From Iris pallida (taxonomy: Eukaryota; Streptophyta; Magnoliopsida; Asparagales; Iridaceae), in assembly GCA_029216955.1 (NCBI GenBank), contig JANAVB010005597.1, positions 44,327,466 through 44,391,465 on the forward strand: a stretch of DNA of 64,000 nucleotides. Reading direction: 5' to 3'. This document shows positions 43,211 to 54,093 of the stretch, piece by piece. The notes beneath the pieces are model-generated. The model was given only the letters and a program-made list of their open reading frames with translations. It was not told the origin of the DNA and did not search any database. Position numbers and translations under genes: made by a program. Numbering within the stretch: the first letter of the stretch is position 1; every line of letters starts with the position of its first letter.

Positions 43211-43454
43211 CTATTTATAAAAGACAAAGGAATTATAAGAATAAAGCAAGCAGTCATAAGCAAACAATTTAGTTACACTACCGGTCCTACGCTGTAATGA
43301 GTTTTCCTATGTTGCAATCCTAAAATTTCTCTAGGTGTTCTAGATATTGTTCCTAGTGTTATCTAGTTATCCTTAATTTCTGCAGGCGTGCTTGGTACAG
43401 TAACGTAACCAAACAACTTTAGTCAGGACCTTGCATGGGCCGCCAAAAAAAACA

Positions 43455-45555
43455 TGTCACGACCCGATTCCCAAATTGTTGGGCCGGGCCGAGCCATGTC
43501 CAGCCTACGCTTGATTAGAGCGTAGTAAGCTGTTCTAGACAGTCAGGTAATAATGATAAATGTGCTAATAATTAAGATAGTTTAAGAATGATCACAACAC
43601 AGCTTCTATATAGATAGATGAAAAACCACTAAGTTTGTTATAAATAGTACACAACCAAAAGTAGTACTGGAGACAAGGTCCAGTTTAAAGGTACAAAACA
43701 GCGTCTGTGATAATAACCCAACACTAAGTCAAACTAAGCAGCTAAGCAGGATTCCCTGCTGGAATATCCTCAACTGGAGCTCCATAGTACGGGTCACAAA
43801 GCATTTCTTCCTCGGTCAAAATACCTACAACGTTATCCTGTCAGGACGGGAGCAAGTACAACCTCTATTACTAAAGTACTGAATGTATAATGCAAGAGAT
43901 GTACAACAGGAACATGGTATGATAAGACTGAAAAATAGACATACTGGAATCATGGTAAATCATATAAAGCGGAAAATCATGGTATATCTTGATTATCATT
44001 TTAAGACACTCTTGTCAATTGTGGCATATTGTACATTATGTATTAAAACTGGAGCAGGTATGAGATCGGTCAATAGGTGCTATGCTAGTTTACTGCAATG
44101 TACGTATGTACATTCCACAAGTCCAGAAACTACATTCTTAGTTTACTGCAATGTACGTATGTACATTCCACAAGTCCAGAAATCGCAGTGCTAGTTTACT
44201 GCAATGTACGTATGTACATTCCACAAGTCCAGAAACTACACAATTAGCATACTGCAATGTAAGTGAGTACATTCTACGAGTCCAGTAACTATACTATCAA
44301 CTCTCTCATAACCCAGTAATCATCATGTAAAAGATACGAGAAATAGTGTAAAGCATGGTGGGAACTGGCAATAGTATGAAACATGTTATGATTTGACTTG
44401 CTACTCCAAGGATCAGCATTCACATGGGTTGATTAACATTCTTTTATCAAATAACAGTATTTTAACATGTACAATTAACAAAAGACTTGCAACTGGATTA
44501 ATGGTAATTCACAAGGTTGTCACATGTACTTAACATTAAAAGACAGTAAATGAGTTTGTAGATGTACTTGCCTGAAGCAAAGCAATGCAATGACAATAAA
44601 GCTAAGATGTAGAGTGTCCTGGCACTGAAAACATATATATACTCAGACTCTAAGTTACAAGACAATATAAATACACTAGTGATGTGAGAAGGCCAAATTG
44701 GACATTGGCTAGGTGAACTTAGCCTAGGGGTTCAAAGTGAAGTGATTTGGCATCTAAACTAACACATGGGTCTCCCATATTAAGGTTGGTTAGCAATCCA
44801 AATACTAGAAATACACAAAAATCACAAGTCATGACTTAGTCATAATTATTGGTAAAATAAACATTCTGTGCACTGTGTTCTAACAATTTTAGAAAATACT
44901 AGAAATCTCCAATAAATGCAAAATAATATACTGACAGAAACCTTGTTAATTATAGAAATTTATTATAATTTTTCTGGGATTTATTACCCAACAGAAGTAT
45001 TTTATAAAAATCAGTTTTCATAAATATATAGAAAATGAGTTCTGGTTTCATATGGCAAAACAGGGGCAAAACTGTCAACAAAATGCTATAAAAATTATAT
45101 TAAATTGTCTAAATTAACAAAGAATCTAAATACTATTTTTCCAGAATTTTTACAGCAAGCTAAATATTTATAAAAATCCAAAAACAGCAAGTTACATAAT
45201 TCTGAATTTAAATAATTAATTATCTGTATATTTTGTCCATGTATATAAATGAACCAAGGTTCAAATACAGGACCCAAGACCATGATTCAAGTCCAATATG
45301 ACTTGTACAGGCCTTGAATGTGTGAGAACACATTTGGGCCCAAAAACCTATGCTAGGCTTGGACACCAAATGGTTGCAGTAATTTAAATATACAAAATTA
45401 GCAAGGTAAAAGAACATGAAATATAATACTACTTTAGTAGGAAAAAGCACAAAAAGATGTAAATATGGAAAACATACTAAATATGTAATTTTACATAGTT
45501 TTTATGAAGGCTATTTTAGTTTTGTACAACAATATGTACATATATATTAAGGAGA

Positions 45556-45622
<67 letters not shown>

Positions 45623-46941
45623 TATATATATAAGTTTACATATACTAATAGAATAATATATGTATATAAAATATGCATACATATATACTAAATACATATA
45701 TATATACACATAACATATATATATATATATACATATATAATAATAATAACAGTAAACAACAGTATATAATAGTATATATATACATATACATATATATATA
45801 AATATATACATATATATGCATAAATAATAAAAGGAAAAATCAAAAAAGAAAAGAAAAGAAAAAGAACAGAGAAGGGGATAAGGGGGCTCGAACTCGAGCC
45901 TCAGAGGAACAGGGGGGGGTGCTACTGGCCACGCGCTGGCTAGTAGGCCCATCTCGGCCCTGAGATAAGAATAGGTTATGTTGATTTAATTTAGTTCTGT
46001 AAATTATCGGGTTTAAACCCGTTAAAACAAAACCCAACCCGTTAGCTATTGGTCTCGTATCCTGTGTCCTGACAGTTAGGGACACAGGTATTATCGTGTC
46101 GAAGGCCATGCACAGTCCCAGGACACGATACGCACGTGTCCGAGCACCGTGCTGAACTCGTCGTGCCTAGGCGAACCACTTACCCAAAACTTGGACACAT
46201 ACGACACGAGAATCACACAGTTACTCACGTGTCCGGTCGTAGCGGTGGAAGTCGGGGGTGGCGATCGGCCTGCTCCGGCGTCGTGGTCAAGGCGCTCGGG
46301 TGGCGCTGGACGCGGCTCGACGAGACGGTCCTGATGGTGGTGGTTGGGGACGACGACGTCGAGCGGTGGTGGTCGAACGGGGGTCGTCGGAGATGGGTGG
46401 TGGTTGGATCTGGAAGTGGGGATTGGGGGCGGAGCTGGGGCTGTGGAGGGTCGTGGCGGTGGTAGTCGAGAAGAGGGAGGTGAGGGGTTTATTTATAGGT
46501 CGATGAAGGCGGTGGGAGTCGTCGGATTAGGGTTAGGGTTAGGGTTTAGCCGCCGGAAAATTAGGGAACAGTAGGGCGGTGATCGGGGAAGGAGACGGGT
46601 GCGATTTGCAAATAACAAATTTGTTATTTGCAAACTGACGTCGGGATAAATTGGGTAATTGCAAAACAGAATTAAAACAATATAACTAATTACAAACTCT
46701 ATTTAAAACAATTCAGTAAATTGCAAACTGATATAAAAACAATTAGAAAAATTACAGAACATATTTAAAATAATTTAAACTATTTGCAAAATGATATTTT
46801 AGTAATTAAAACTCTTTAAAAATCATTTAAAATTATTTAAAAATTCCAAAAAATTCCTAATAAAATATTTTAAGACTAAATTAATCATTAATGGCCAGTT
46901 ATCACTAATAAACAAAAAAAAATTAAAATCAGGGGTTGACA
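43455..46941 (-). repeat. 5' LTR of element C
   Basis: 3487 bp, nearly identical to the 3' LTR outside the TA tracts. The matching telomere-like block lies near 46525-46548. Confidence 0.93.
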
Positions 46942-46946
46942 GTTCC

Positions 46947-47164
46947 TTCCAACTCAAGTCCATCGTGGTGGCACAAAGGCTTTTGTCTATCGATCCCGTC
47001 CAACCGAGTACTCGTACGAGCTTTTGAAAGTATTAGACTTATTGTATGGAACATCCCAAGGCACAACGAGAGAGAGCGTACACTTCTTTTGTTTCAACGA
47101 GCTTTCAAAACTGAGAGTATCGAAATGAAGTCCAAGGACGTAAAGCCGTGCTCTGATACCAATC
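46947..47164 (-). other. Element B leader between element C and the 5' LTR
   Basis: About 220 bp of element B adjoining its 5' LTR, cut off from the rest of the interior by C. It contains the primer site and a block (AAGGACGTAAAGCCGTG) also present in element A before its primer site. Confidence 0.8.
47150..47161 (-). promoter_or_regulatory. Primer-binding site of element B (initiator tRNA-Met)
   Basis: TGGTATCAGAGC on the - strand, three bases after the end of the 5' LTR, complementary to the 3' end of plant initiator tRNA-Met. Confidence 0.9.
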
Positions 47165-49302
47165 TGTCACGCCCCGCTCCCGTAGCAGCGATCGTCCTCG
47201 CTAAGGCGTGATGCTGCACGGGCCTAGGTTGCGCCCGTGCAAGGCCAAGTCCAGAAACGGTCGATTTGATTTCTAGGCCACAGAGTCGCACAGAGTGTCC
47301 CCGTTTGCAGCGGAAAATAAATGAACACAAGTTGAAGCGAAACCAAACTCTTTATTGATATTCAATAAGTTTATAAGCGGCACTAGGCCGATATTACAAG
47401 TCTCTCAAGCTCTCTCTCTCTCTGAAACATAAAAGGCGTGCCAAGTGGCTTACAAGATGGAATGATTCATGGCGATGTTCCGATACATTATGTCCCATAT
47501 ATGGTGCTCCAGCTCCTTGCAATGCTCCAAGGCTCGAGAAATAGCCCGCGCCTTAGCACGTTCGAGGAAAGCTCCGCACCCGTCGACGTTTCCTGCTTCC
47601 TGCAAGCAAACTGTGGGGTTATCAGTATATTGTTATGCACTGGTGGGGAGGCTAGCTCGCCCACAACGCTATCATTACCAAACACGTTCCATTTACTTTT
47701 ATGCATCATCTATCATTCATTGTCTTTCTAATCTTGCCTTAGGGTCATTTTCATGGCATATGATATAACCTATCTCGTGTTACCGATTTCATAGTGTCGC
47801 ATGAAAATACATTTACAACTTACCCATACTTACCGTCCGGCCTTCCCTGTTCAAAGTAAATCAAGTTAGACAACAGTTCATATGTAAACCAAGTCATGAT
47901 TCATGTACGCACTCAGTGCCGTGCTCGTGTTCCTGCCTCAGGTTCTAGCGAGTCATAGCATGTTCTAGCACGTCGTGGGCACGTTATCTACTCATTGAAT
48001 AAAGTACTCTTATCATTTTGTGTGTTACCATTCAGGCATATTCATAGGGCACTTCATTTAGTTAACTTAGACTACTTTGATTTCAATGCAAGGACTTGCA
48101 CGTAGATTGCCACCAGCAAAGCCCACTTAACTCTATATGCACCGGTCGCTGGCATCACAAGCCATTTTGGACATCCAAGCCGTGGTATTTCGCAACCAAC
48201 GATAGGGTGAGGACTGGCACACACCCCGTTAGTCTCTTGAAATACGCCTGCACTTACGTCCCCCGGGTGGCCGAGTCCGCACCCAGGCAGCCCGTAAGCC
48301 ATATTTTTGATTCCGTCCGGACCGGCACGTCCTTCACACTTTGACCATGCCGCGGAATTCCTTTTCTCTACGGTCACAGCATACGCCACCCCTCGCTCGT
48401 GCCGTTTGTCCACGACCATTTCGTATTAACTTGTCTTTTTAACTTAACGGCTATCTCCGCCGTAGGCTAACCCTTAGCCTTCTTACGTTATCGACCAGGT
48501 TGGCGTCCGTGCAGCGCGGGTAGCGAGCCCCGTTGCACGTGCCCGTCACACCTGTCGCTAACCATTCTTTCTTATCTTATCTTTCATTCATTCTTTCTTT
48601 TCTTTGTTTCACTTGTCCGTTTGTTCATCGATTCATTCATGTATTCATTCTTTCATTCGTTGATTCATTCATTCACTTATTCGTTCATTCATTCATTCAT
48701 ACATTTTGCAACTCCCCATGCGGGAGTCGCCTTGGCGACCCATCGGTCCCATAGCCTTTCAAAGTTGCTAAGCTCTACTCGGAACGACTATGTTGATAGT
48801 CTTCCCGTCTCATTGTTGTAAACCATTCATTGTTTCATTGTTGAACGCATCAGAGACGTAAACGTAAGCTTATGCCTTAGCACGAGCGTGGAGCGCGGGC
48901 GAGAGTTCTCTTACTTTTCCTTGTTCCTTTCCATATTCTATACAAGCATACAAGTTGGGATTATTCTCTTAGCTAGGTGCGTTGAGTCATTTATTAGCAT
49001 GCACTGGGTTATCGCCTAGCGATTTTCGTGATAGTGTCCGCATTATTATGTGTCTAGGCTAAGCAGAGACGGGTTCATCGGAGCCACCCACCTTAGTGAT
49101 GTTTGCATCGGTCGAGCGATACTCCGAGTGCGCCTTTGATAGTCTAAGTCTGGATCCATCTTTGACGAGCCATTGTAAGTCTTGCATCGATTCGCATCGA
49201 TACTTCATCGGGTCGACACAACTCTTCGAGTCGACGGCTCGTTTAAGTCGTTGAACATGCCATTTGAATCGGCGTTCCGCTAGGGCGGAGCGGGCCATTA
49301 CA
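47165..49302 (-). repeat. 5' LTR of element B
   Basis: 2138 bp, homologous to 33241-35375. Bounded outside by CGCTC and inside by the primer-binding site. Confidence 0.93.
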
Positions 49303-49307
49303 CGCTC

Positions 49308-49650
49308 GGGATCCTCCGTGTCGACATCAATGGGTTGGATCGTCGGCACGGTGACGGTAGGCGTAGTCGTAGAATTCCCGTTGGCCGCCATTGTCTGGAC
49401 GATCTGCTGCAGGGTATCTAGCTGCTTTTGCTGAAGTTTGGCATGCATCAAAGCGAGCTTCGAAGCGAGCTTCGAACTGGGCCTGTCGTTCTTCTACTTG
49501 TTGATGTCGGTTCTCGGACTGGTTTCGCTGTGCCTCCATCATGCGCAGCATCCTTTCGATGGTATCGTTAGAAGGTCCGGCCTGCGGACGATGCGAACTA
49601 CTAGAGCCGCTTGAAGCGCTCTGTTCTTGCTCGGCCGTGGGTTCCGTCAC
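49308..49650 (-). pseudogene. Element A Gag N-terminus, cut off by element B
   Basis: From ATG at 49650 the - strand reads an N-terminal Gag region with polar, Gln/Glu-rich, coiled-coil-like sequence (MRMMEAQRNQ; QVEERQAQFEARFEA). The continuing sense then shifts to another frame (KLQQKQLDTLQQIVQ) at a small repeat of GAAGCGAGCTTC near 49460, so there is one frame break. The frame reaches the CGCTC duplication at 49303-49307 in DPER; the rest of Gag is at 33240 and below. Confidence 0.75.
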
Positions 49651-49751
49651 TTCTGTGATACGAAGGCAAACACATCAGTCACAAAATATTACGGACTCAT
49701 TGTATGGAACAACTTATCTCATCGATGCGAGGTCAAAGGATGTAAAGCCGT

Positions 49752-49763
49752 GCTCTGATACCA
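49752..49763 (-). promoter_or_regulatory. Primer-binding site of element A (initiator tRNA-Met)
   Basis: TGGTATCAGAGC on the - strand, three bases inside the 5' LTR end at 49767. Confidence 0.9.
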
Positions 49764-49766
49764 TTA

Positions 49767-51347
49767 TGTCACGCCCCGATTCCGTAGAATCGATAGTCAT
49801 CCCCCGGACGTGATGCCGTGCGAACCTATGTTGCGATCGCACAAGGCATAGTCATAAGGTTATCCGAAACACAACATCAAGTTAGAGTACGCAGAGAAAT
49901 TGAATGACACATTTGAAATAGCAATAGACTTTTTCATTGATGATAATAAACTTTACATAGACTCCTTTACAATCATTGCCGCGCGGGCTACAACATGACT
50001 CGACTTACAAAATGAACGCCGGTGAGATAGTCGTTCCATACATTACATCCCTTTTTACAAGCAAAATATAACATCTTTCCACCTGCTATCGAGGCGAGTC
50101 GAGCCGCCATCTTCTTTTGGACTGAGTGCGGGTCTTCTTCAAAAGGAATCCAGAAACAAGCCTTTTACACGCGGACGAGGCTTCAAAAGGGTTCACTTCG
50201 CCTTGAGCTTTCAAGTGGCACGCCCTTCGTAGTTCGGGGTACCTGCGTGGAGAGCGAGGATCAGTACATTACACTTTGTACTGGTGCGTGGCTATTTAAG
50301 TTCCAAGCTCTCATTTGGTTGAAGAGTTTAATTGACTTAAAGTATGAATGTTTCTAATCATCCTAATGAATTGCAAACAAGCATATGACAAGCATAGTAA
50401 AATTTACGTTGAAACTTACCGACGGCGGCCGCGCCGCGCCTTATGAAACTTATCATGTTCTTCCCTGTCAATTGTTATTATTTCCATACCAAGTGCAATA
50501 TTTCGTGTGTTGGTCACTGGCTCCTAGAGCCATCGTGGACTCCTCTAGCTTTTGTTAGACGGGGTCCTTTCAGCGTGAGTAGCGAGCCCTGCTGCAAGTC
50601 CTCGCCTAACCCGTGCCCAGCACAGCTAATTATTTGTTTCCCTTTGCCCGCAACGGTCCCGTGGCCTTGGGTTGCCATGCGGGGAAACGCTCACCTTGTC
50701 GACAAGTTGTCCATGACCGTGCAAAGACATTTTTTTTTAGTTGTTAAGACATAGCCTACCCTTTCTTTTTGAGAACTTGCTCATTCATTCGTGTTCGTGC
50801 ACTTGCATTTATCTTTTCATTCGCAACAACACTATCGACTTTGCCTAAGAAGGGGGTCGAGAAGAGAAGGGTCAGCCATTCACCTTGAGTTTACTTCTGC
50901 GAGAGAACTTGCTGGTTGCGCTAGACGTCGCCTACGCGATTACCTGAAATCGCACAAGCAACCTATTAGAACACTGCATTATTCAAGGAGTTCGATAGGA
51001 AATGCGAGTTCGAAATGCAAGCCATGAAAGCCATCGAAAACATTCACGAAAGCGCATTCAAAAAACAAAGCCAAAACCAACACAAGCGGCGTGAAAAGCA
51101 GAGCAACGAGAGGTCTCTCCCGACTCAGCCGCAAAGTCAATCCTCAAGGCGCAACCCGCTGAATATGGGACTTGGTTCCGAAGAAGACATTCCATAACGA
51201 GGAATGGATCTTAATTCAACCGTTCCCGTTCGATCGACTCGGTCGATCCCGACCTATCGGTCCCGACCGAATCGATAGCGGCAGTGTTCCTTTCTCGCGC
51301 ACCCCGTGGACAGAGTACGGGGCACGATGTAGGGACGGGGCACTACA
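49767..51347 (-). repeat. 5' LTR of element A
   Basis: 1581 bp. Starts TGTCACGCCCCG and ends GGCACTACA on the + strand, followed by the duplication GAAGA at 51348. Confidence 0.92.
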
Positions 51348-51882
51348 GAAGACGTGCAGGCCGTCGCGAGGCGTCTGAGGGCGGCGAGGCTCGAGACGGC
51401 AGCGGTCCAGGAGACGACGTCCCTGTGCGGCATTCTGTCAAACACCCGCAGGGCGTGGTCGGCGGAGCCGCGTCGGGAGTAGGCGGTGAGCAGGACGGTC
51501 TGCACGAAGGGGTCGGGCCGGAATCCGAGGAGGAGGGCGTGTGCATGGAGCGATCTGGTGGCGGCGGCGGCGGCGGTGGTGTTGAGCAAGGAAGAGAAGG
51601 TGTGGGAGTCGGGAGGGACACGACGGCAGAACATTTGGGAGTAGATGGAGAGTGAGTCGGCGGAGATGGCTATGGCGGTGTTGAAGGAGAAGGGGTTGGG
51701 GTTGGTCATGGCGGAGAAGAAGGAGGCGGCGAAGGAAGGGTCGGTGTCGGCGACGCGGTGGAGGAGGCTGCTTGCGACGAAGGGGTTGCGGAAGAGGCCG
51801 GCGACGACGGCGTGGGCGAGGATGAAACGGAGGCGGCGGAGGGAGGGACGGTGCAAGAGGAGCTCGAGACGGGGGTGCCGTT
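51348..51882 (-). pseudogene. PPR protein fragment, upstream part
   Basis: On the - strand the frame reads PPR units: FILAHAVVAGLFRNPFVAS, FFSAMTNPNPFSFNTAI, MFCRRVPPDSHTFSSLL, then LTAYSRRGSADHALRVFDRM and RDVVSWTAAVSSLAAL. This is a PLS-class organellar RNA-binding PPR protein. The sense resumes at 27264, across the insertion, but in another frame: LAAL is followed by a one-base shift before LHVFASM. An ORF opens at 51976, but its first ~30 codons (MLWFNDDERTK...) are Helitron leader, so the PPR part has no start of its own. Captured and dead. Confidence 0.8.
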
Positions 51883-52021
51883 GGAACAACCGGTTGTTCC
51901 ACACCCAACATGAGACCTCCTCCTCTCTTATAGAGAGGAGCAATTTAGTCCTTTCATCATCGTTGAACCAAAGCACATGGGTCGGACCAAAAATTCACTT
52001 TGCTTTATATTATAGATGAGA

Positions 52022-54049
52022 TATGTCCCTTGTTGGTCTTTGGTTAGATGTTGGTCGCTGTTCTGATCATCGACTTACTCAATTCCCATCGTCAATCCCC
52101 ATTACCTTGGTGCGTCGCTGATGAACAATTTTTTTTTTAGAGAAATCCATCTGGTCAAAATCAGATAATTTTTTTTAAAGAGAAATTCAAAAGTTTGGTT
52201 TGTTTGTATTGCGGACGCATTATATACCTATGAATAGATGATAATCTCTGTAATGGCACACAAGCTTTTATTTTTGAGAGAATGCACACTCGCAAACTTA
52301 CTAATACGGACAAGGTGGATCATAGATTTTTGAATAGTTCCCGACTAGTTTGTAGAAGTAAGTTTGTAGATAAAGTTGTCTATGTATCATTAGTGCTATC
52401 TCAACGGAAGGAGGAATAGGTAGAATTGGTGTATGATATATCATATTTATCGTCTTAGCATGAACAAGGGGTGTGTGTATGTTACCCGAACCGTTCTTAG
52501 TTGGTTATGCAAAGTAGATAACTGAATCCGACCCACACAAGCTCAATAACCGAGTGGTTCGATTAGAAGTGTCGGTCGGTTAATTTAGTTAAATTGATAG
52601 TTAATTTAGTTCAATAGATAGAACATTAAAAAGGAAATTTGGACTTAATACATTTTTAATTTAGTTTAACATGACTGATATAACATTACACTTGGAGTTT
52701 GTTACAATTGAATGCACTTTTCAAATTCTAATAACATTCAAATATATCATCCAACATGAAAATATAACTATAGGAGTCGATAGCCTGAGAAAATACCTCA
52801 ACTTGGTCCCAGTTGTGTAACAAGTATTAAATTTAAAAGTCACATTCTTTTTGCATTGAACTTCTCTGATTAGGATTATAAATTTAGCTTTAGGTTCTTT
52901 TAATGGATAGTAAAGATAGATCGAGTAAGATAAGAAAATAAAGTTAGTAACACCAACATCTATTGTGACAAAGGGAAACAAATGACTCTCTCCCAACTCT
53001 TCTTATCTCCTACTATCTTAAAGCATTGTGAATGAGAGGAGTCTAAAGAAAATAAAGGAGAAAAGAAGTTGGTAGTTGTTATGATTTTTGAAGAGTAAGA
53101 GTAGAACTTCTTTTGAGTTTTGAGTTTTACTTTTCTACTCTAACTATTATTAAAGTATTATTTACTAACCAATTTATATTTGACCTACTAACTAATATAT
53201 GAATTATCTAACCTGTTCACCGATATTTTAGATATAAACCCCTTACTCTTAATTTGGAGAGTTAAAAAAAATTAATAAAATATTATATATATAAGAGTCG
53301 ATAAAATCGGTTAGTTAAATAAAAAAAATCACAAACCGTAAATGAACCATAAAGTTATTTAGAAAGCATAACCAAACCGGCCAAAATTATTGGGCTAAAC
53401 GGAACAGACCTCTAATCAGTTCGGCCGGTTCGCACTCCAAAAAAAATGCTGATCAACGTCACATTATTGTAACAGATTGAGTACATCAACAATGAACCAA
53501 CGTCTAACAACGAACCAACAAGCGACATATCTCATACGAGATACAAGGGCATCGTTGAGACATATTTTGTATGATTAATCGTGGATGATGAAGTTAATTT
53601 TTATATTTTAATTAAAATTTGTAAAAATTTAATTTAATTTTAATTAAAATTTGTTATTGATAAATATTTTTATGATATTGTTGAAAAATAGTTCAAATAT
53701 TTAAATATATTTGAATTAAGGTTTGTTAAACAATTTAAATATTTTTTGATATTTTTTCTTTAAATTTAGTATTTAAACAGTTTTAAATTTAGCTTTTAAA
53801 TAGATATTTTGTACAGACTAAAAGAGAGAAAGTTAGTTTATTCGTAATTTTTTAAGAAATCGTGGATGAAGAAGTTAAATTTTTTTTCTTCCGTAATTTT
53901 AAAAAAATAAAATGGTCCATGATATTCATACGGCTTAGACGGCTCACTTTTGAGCCATTTTGAAGCCTCCTTATATAATAGAAGATGTGGCATTGTCTCT
54001 CTTTCAAGGGTTCTTGCTCCGGTTGCTTGATTTGTTCTTCCTCCAAGAG

Positions 54050-54052
<3 letters not shown>
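52022..54052. other. AT-rich intergenic stretch, nothing recognised
   Basis: No domain-bearing ORF. A segment at 52310-52445 resembles 60535-60655 in the same orientation, suggesting two old copies of an unknown repeat. Words such as GGTTCGATTAG and CCGGTTCGC recall hAT-type sub-ends, but no TIR or duplication was found. Confidence 0.35.

Positions 54053-54090
<38 letters not shown>
54053..54090. repeat. (GA)n microsatellite
   Basis: Uninterrupted AG repeat of about 38 bp. The Ser-Leu-repeat ORFs on the - strand over it are artefacts. Confidence 0.95.

Positions 54091-54093
<3 letters not shown>

Larger units (their letters stand above)
38270..46941 (-). mobile_element. Element C: gag-only LTR retrotransposon (TR-GAG type) with 3.5-kb LTRs
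   Basis: LTRs 38270-41827 (3558 bp) and 43455-46941 (3487 bp) start TGTCACGACCC and end GGGGTTGACA. The 5-bp duplication GTTCC flanks the element. The interior is only 1627 bp and holds one intact Gag ORF (- strand) and no protease, reverse transcriptase or integrase. A good polypurine tract, AAGGAGGGAAGACT (- strand, 41828-41841), precedes the 3' LTR, itself preceded by TTTCGAGGACGAAA. No initiator-Met primer site follows the 5' LTR. This matches the described terminal-repeat-with-GAG class of non-autonomous plant elements. The LTRs differ at few bases except for TA-repeat length, so this is the youngest insertion in the nest. Confidence 0.93.
33241..49302 (-). mobile_element. Element B: non-autonomous LTR retrotransposon without coding region (LARD-like), hosting element C
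   Basis: LTRs of 2135 bp (33241-35375) and 2138 bp (47165-49302) with TG...CA ends, 5-bp duplication CGCTC, and the initiator tRNA-Met primer site TGGTATCAGAGC on the - strand at 47150-47161. Interior: 35376-38269 plus 46947-47164, about 3.1 kb, once element C is removed. No gag, protease, reverse transcriptase or integrase motif is visible, so it depends on enzymes made elsewhere. LTR ends and the block next to the primer site (AAGGAYGTAAAGCCGTG on the + strand) are shared with element A, which makes an A-type element the likely helper. It is inserted in A's gag. Confidence 0.92.
27265..51347 (-). mobile_element. Element A: Ty3/gypsy (Tekay-like chromovirus) LTR retrotransposon, decayed, hosting element B
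   Basis: LTRs of 1583 and 1581 bp (27265-28847 and 49767-51347) are bounded by the 5-bp duplication GAAGA (27260-27264 and 51348-51352). The primer site TGGTATCAGAGC, complementary to initiator tRNA-Met, lies at 49752-49763 on the - strand. Gag starts at 49650, is cut at 49307 by element B and resumes at 33240. Protease, reverse transcriptase, RNase H, integrase and a chromodomain-like C-terminus follow in that order down to 28902. The domain order and chromodomain place it in the chromoviruses, probably Tekay/Del. Without B it is about 8.0 kb. Several stops, a frameshift and a changed active site show it is inactive. Confidence 0.93.
27024..52021 (-). mobile_element. Non-autonomous Helitron with captured PPR fragment, split by nested retrotransposons
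   Basis: On the - strand the sequence starting at 52021 reads A|TCTCATCTATAATATAAAG, a Helitron-type 5' end (TC after an A). At 27024 it ends with a hairpin CCGTGCCAT/ATGGCACGG (27035-27053), 8 nt, then CTAG followed by T: the canonical hairpin plus CTRR 3' end, inserted between A and T. Removing element A leaves a unit of about 0.9 kb. It has no Rep/helicase gene. Its cargo is a PPR gene piece. Near the 5' end are two palindromes, one of them GGAACAACCGGTTGTTCC (51883-51900). Capture of host gene fragments is well known for plant Helitrons. The two ends belonging together is inferred from motif, orientation and the A|T target. Confidence 0.68.

Noticed and set aside
47150..47161. tRNA gene suggested by CTCTGATACCA (also at 49752)
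   Set aside because: Only the 12-nt primer complement is present, at the exact inner edge of an LTR; it is a primer-binding site.
49059..49451. 130-codon ORF on the - strand as a separate gene
   Set aside because: It is a chimera of element A Gag sequence running into the element B LTR across the insertion junction.
51254..51976. Intact 240-codon PPR protein
   Set aside because: Its first codons are Helitron leader and its last ~30 codons are element A LTR; only the middle is PPR.
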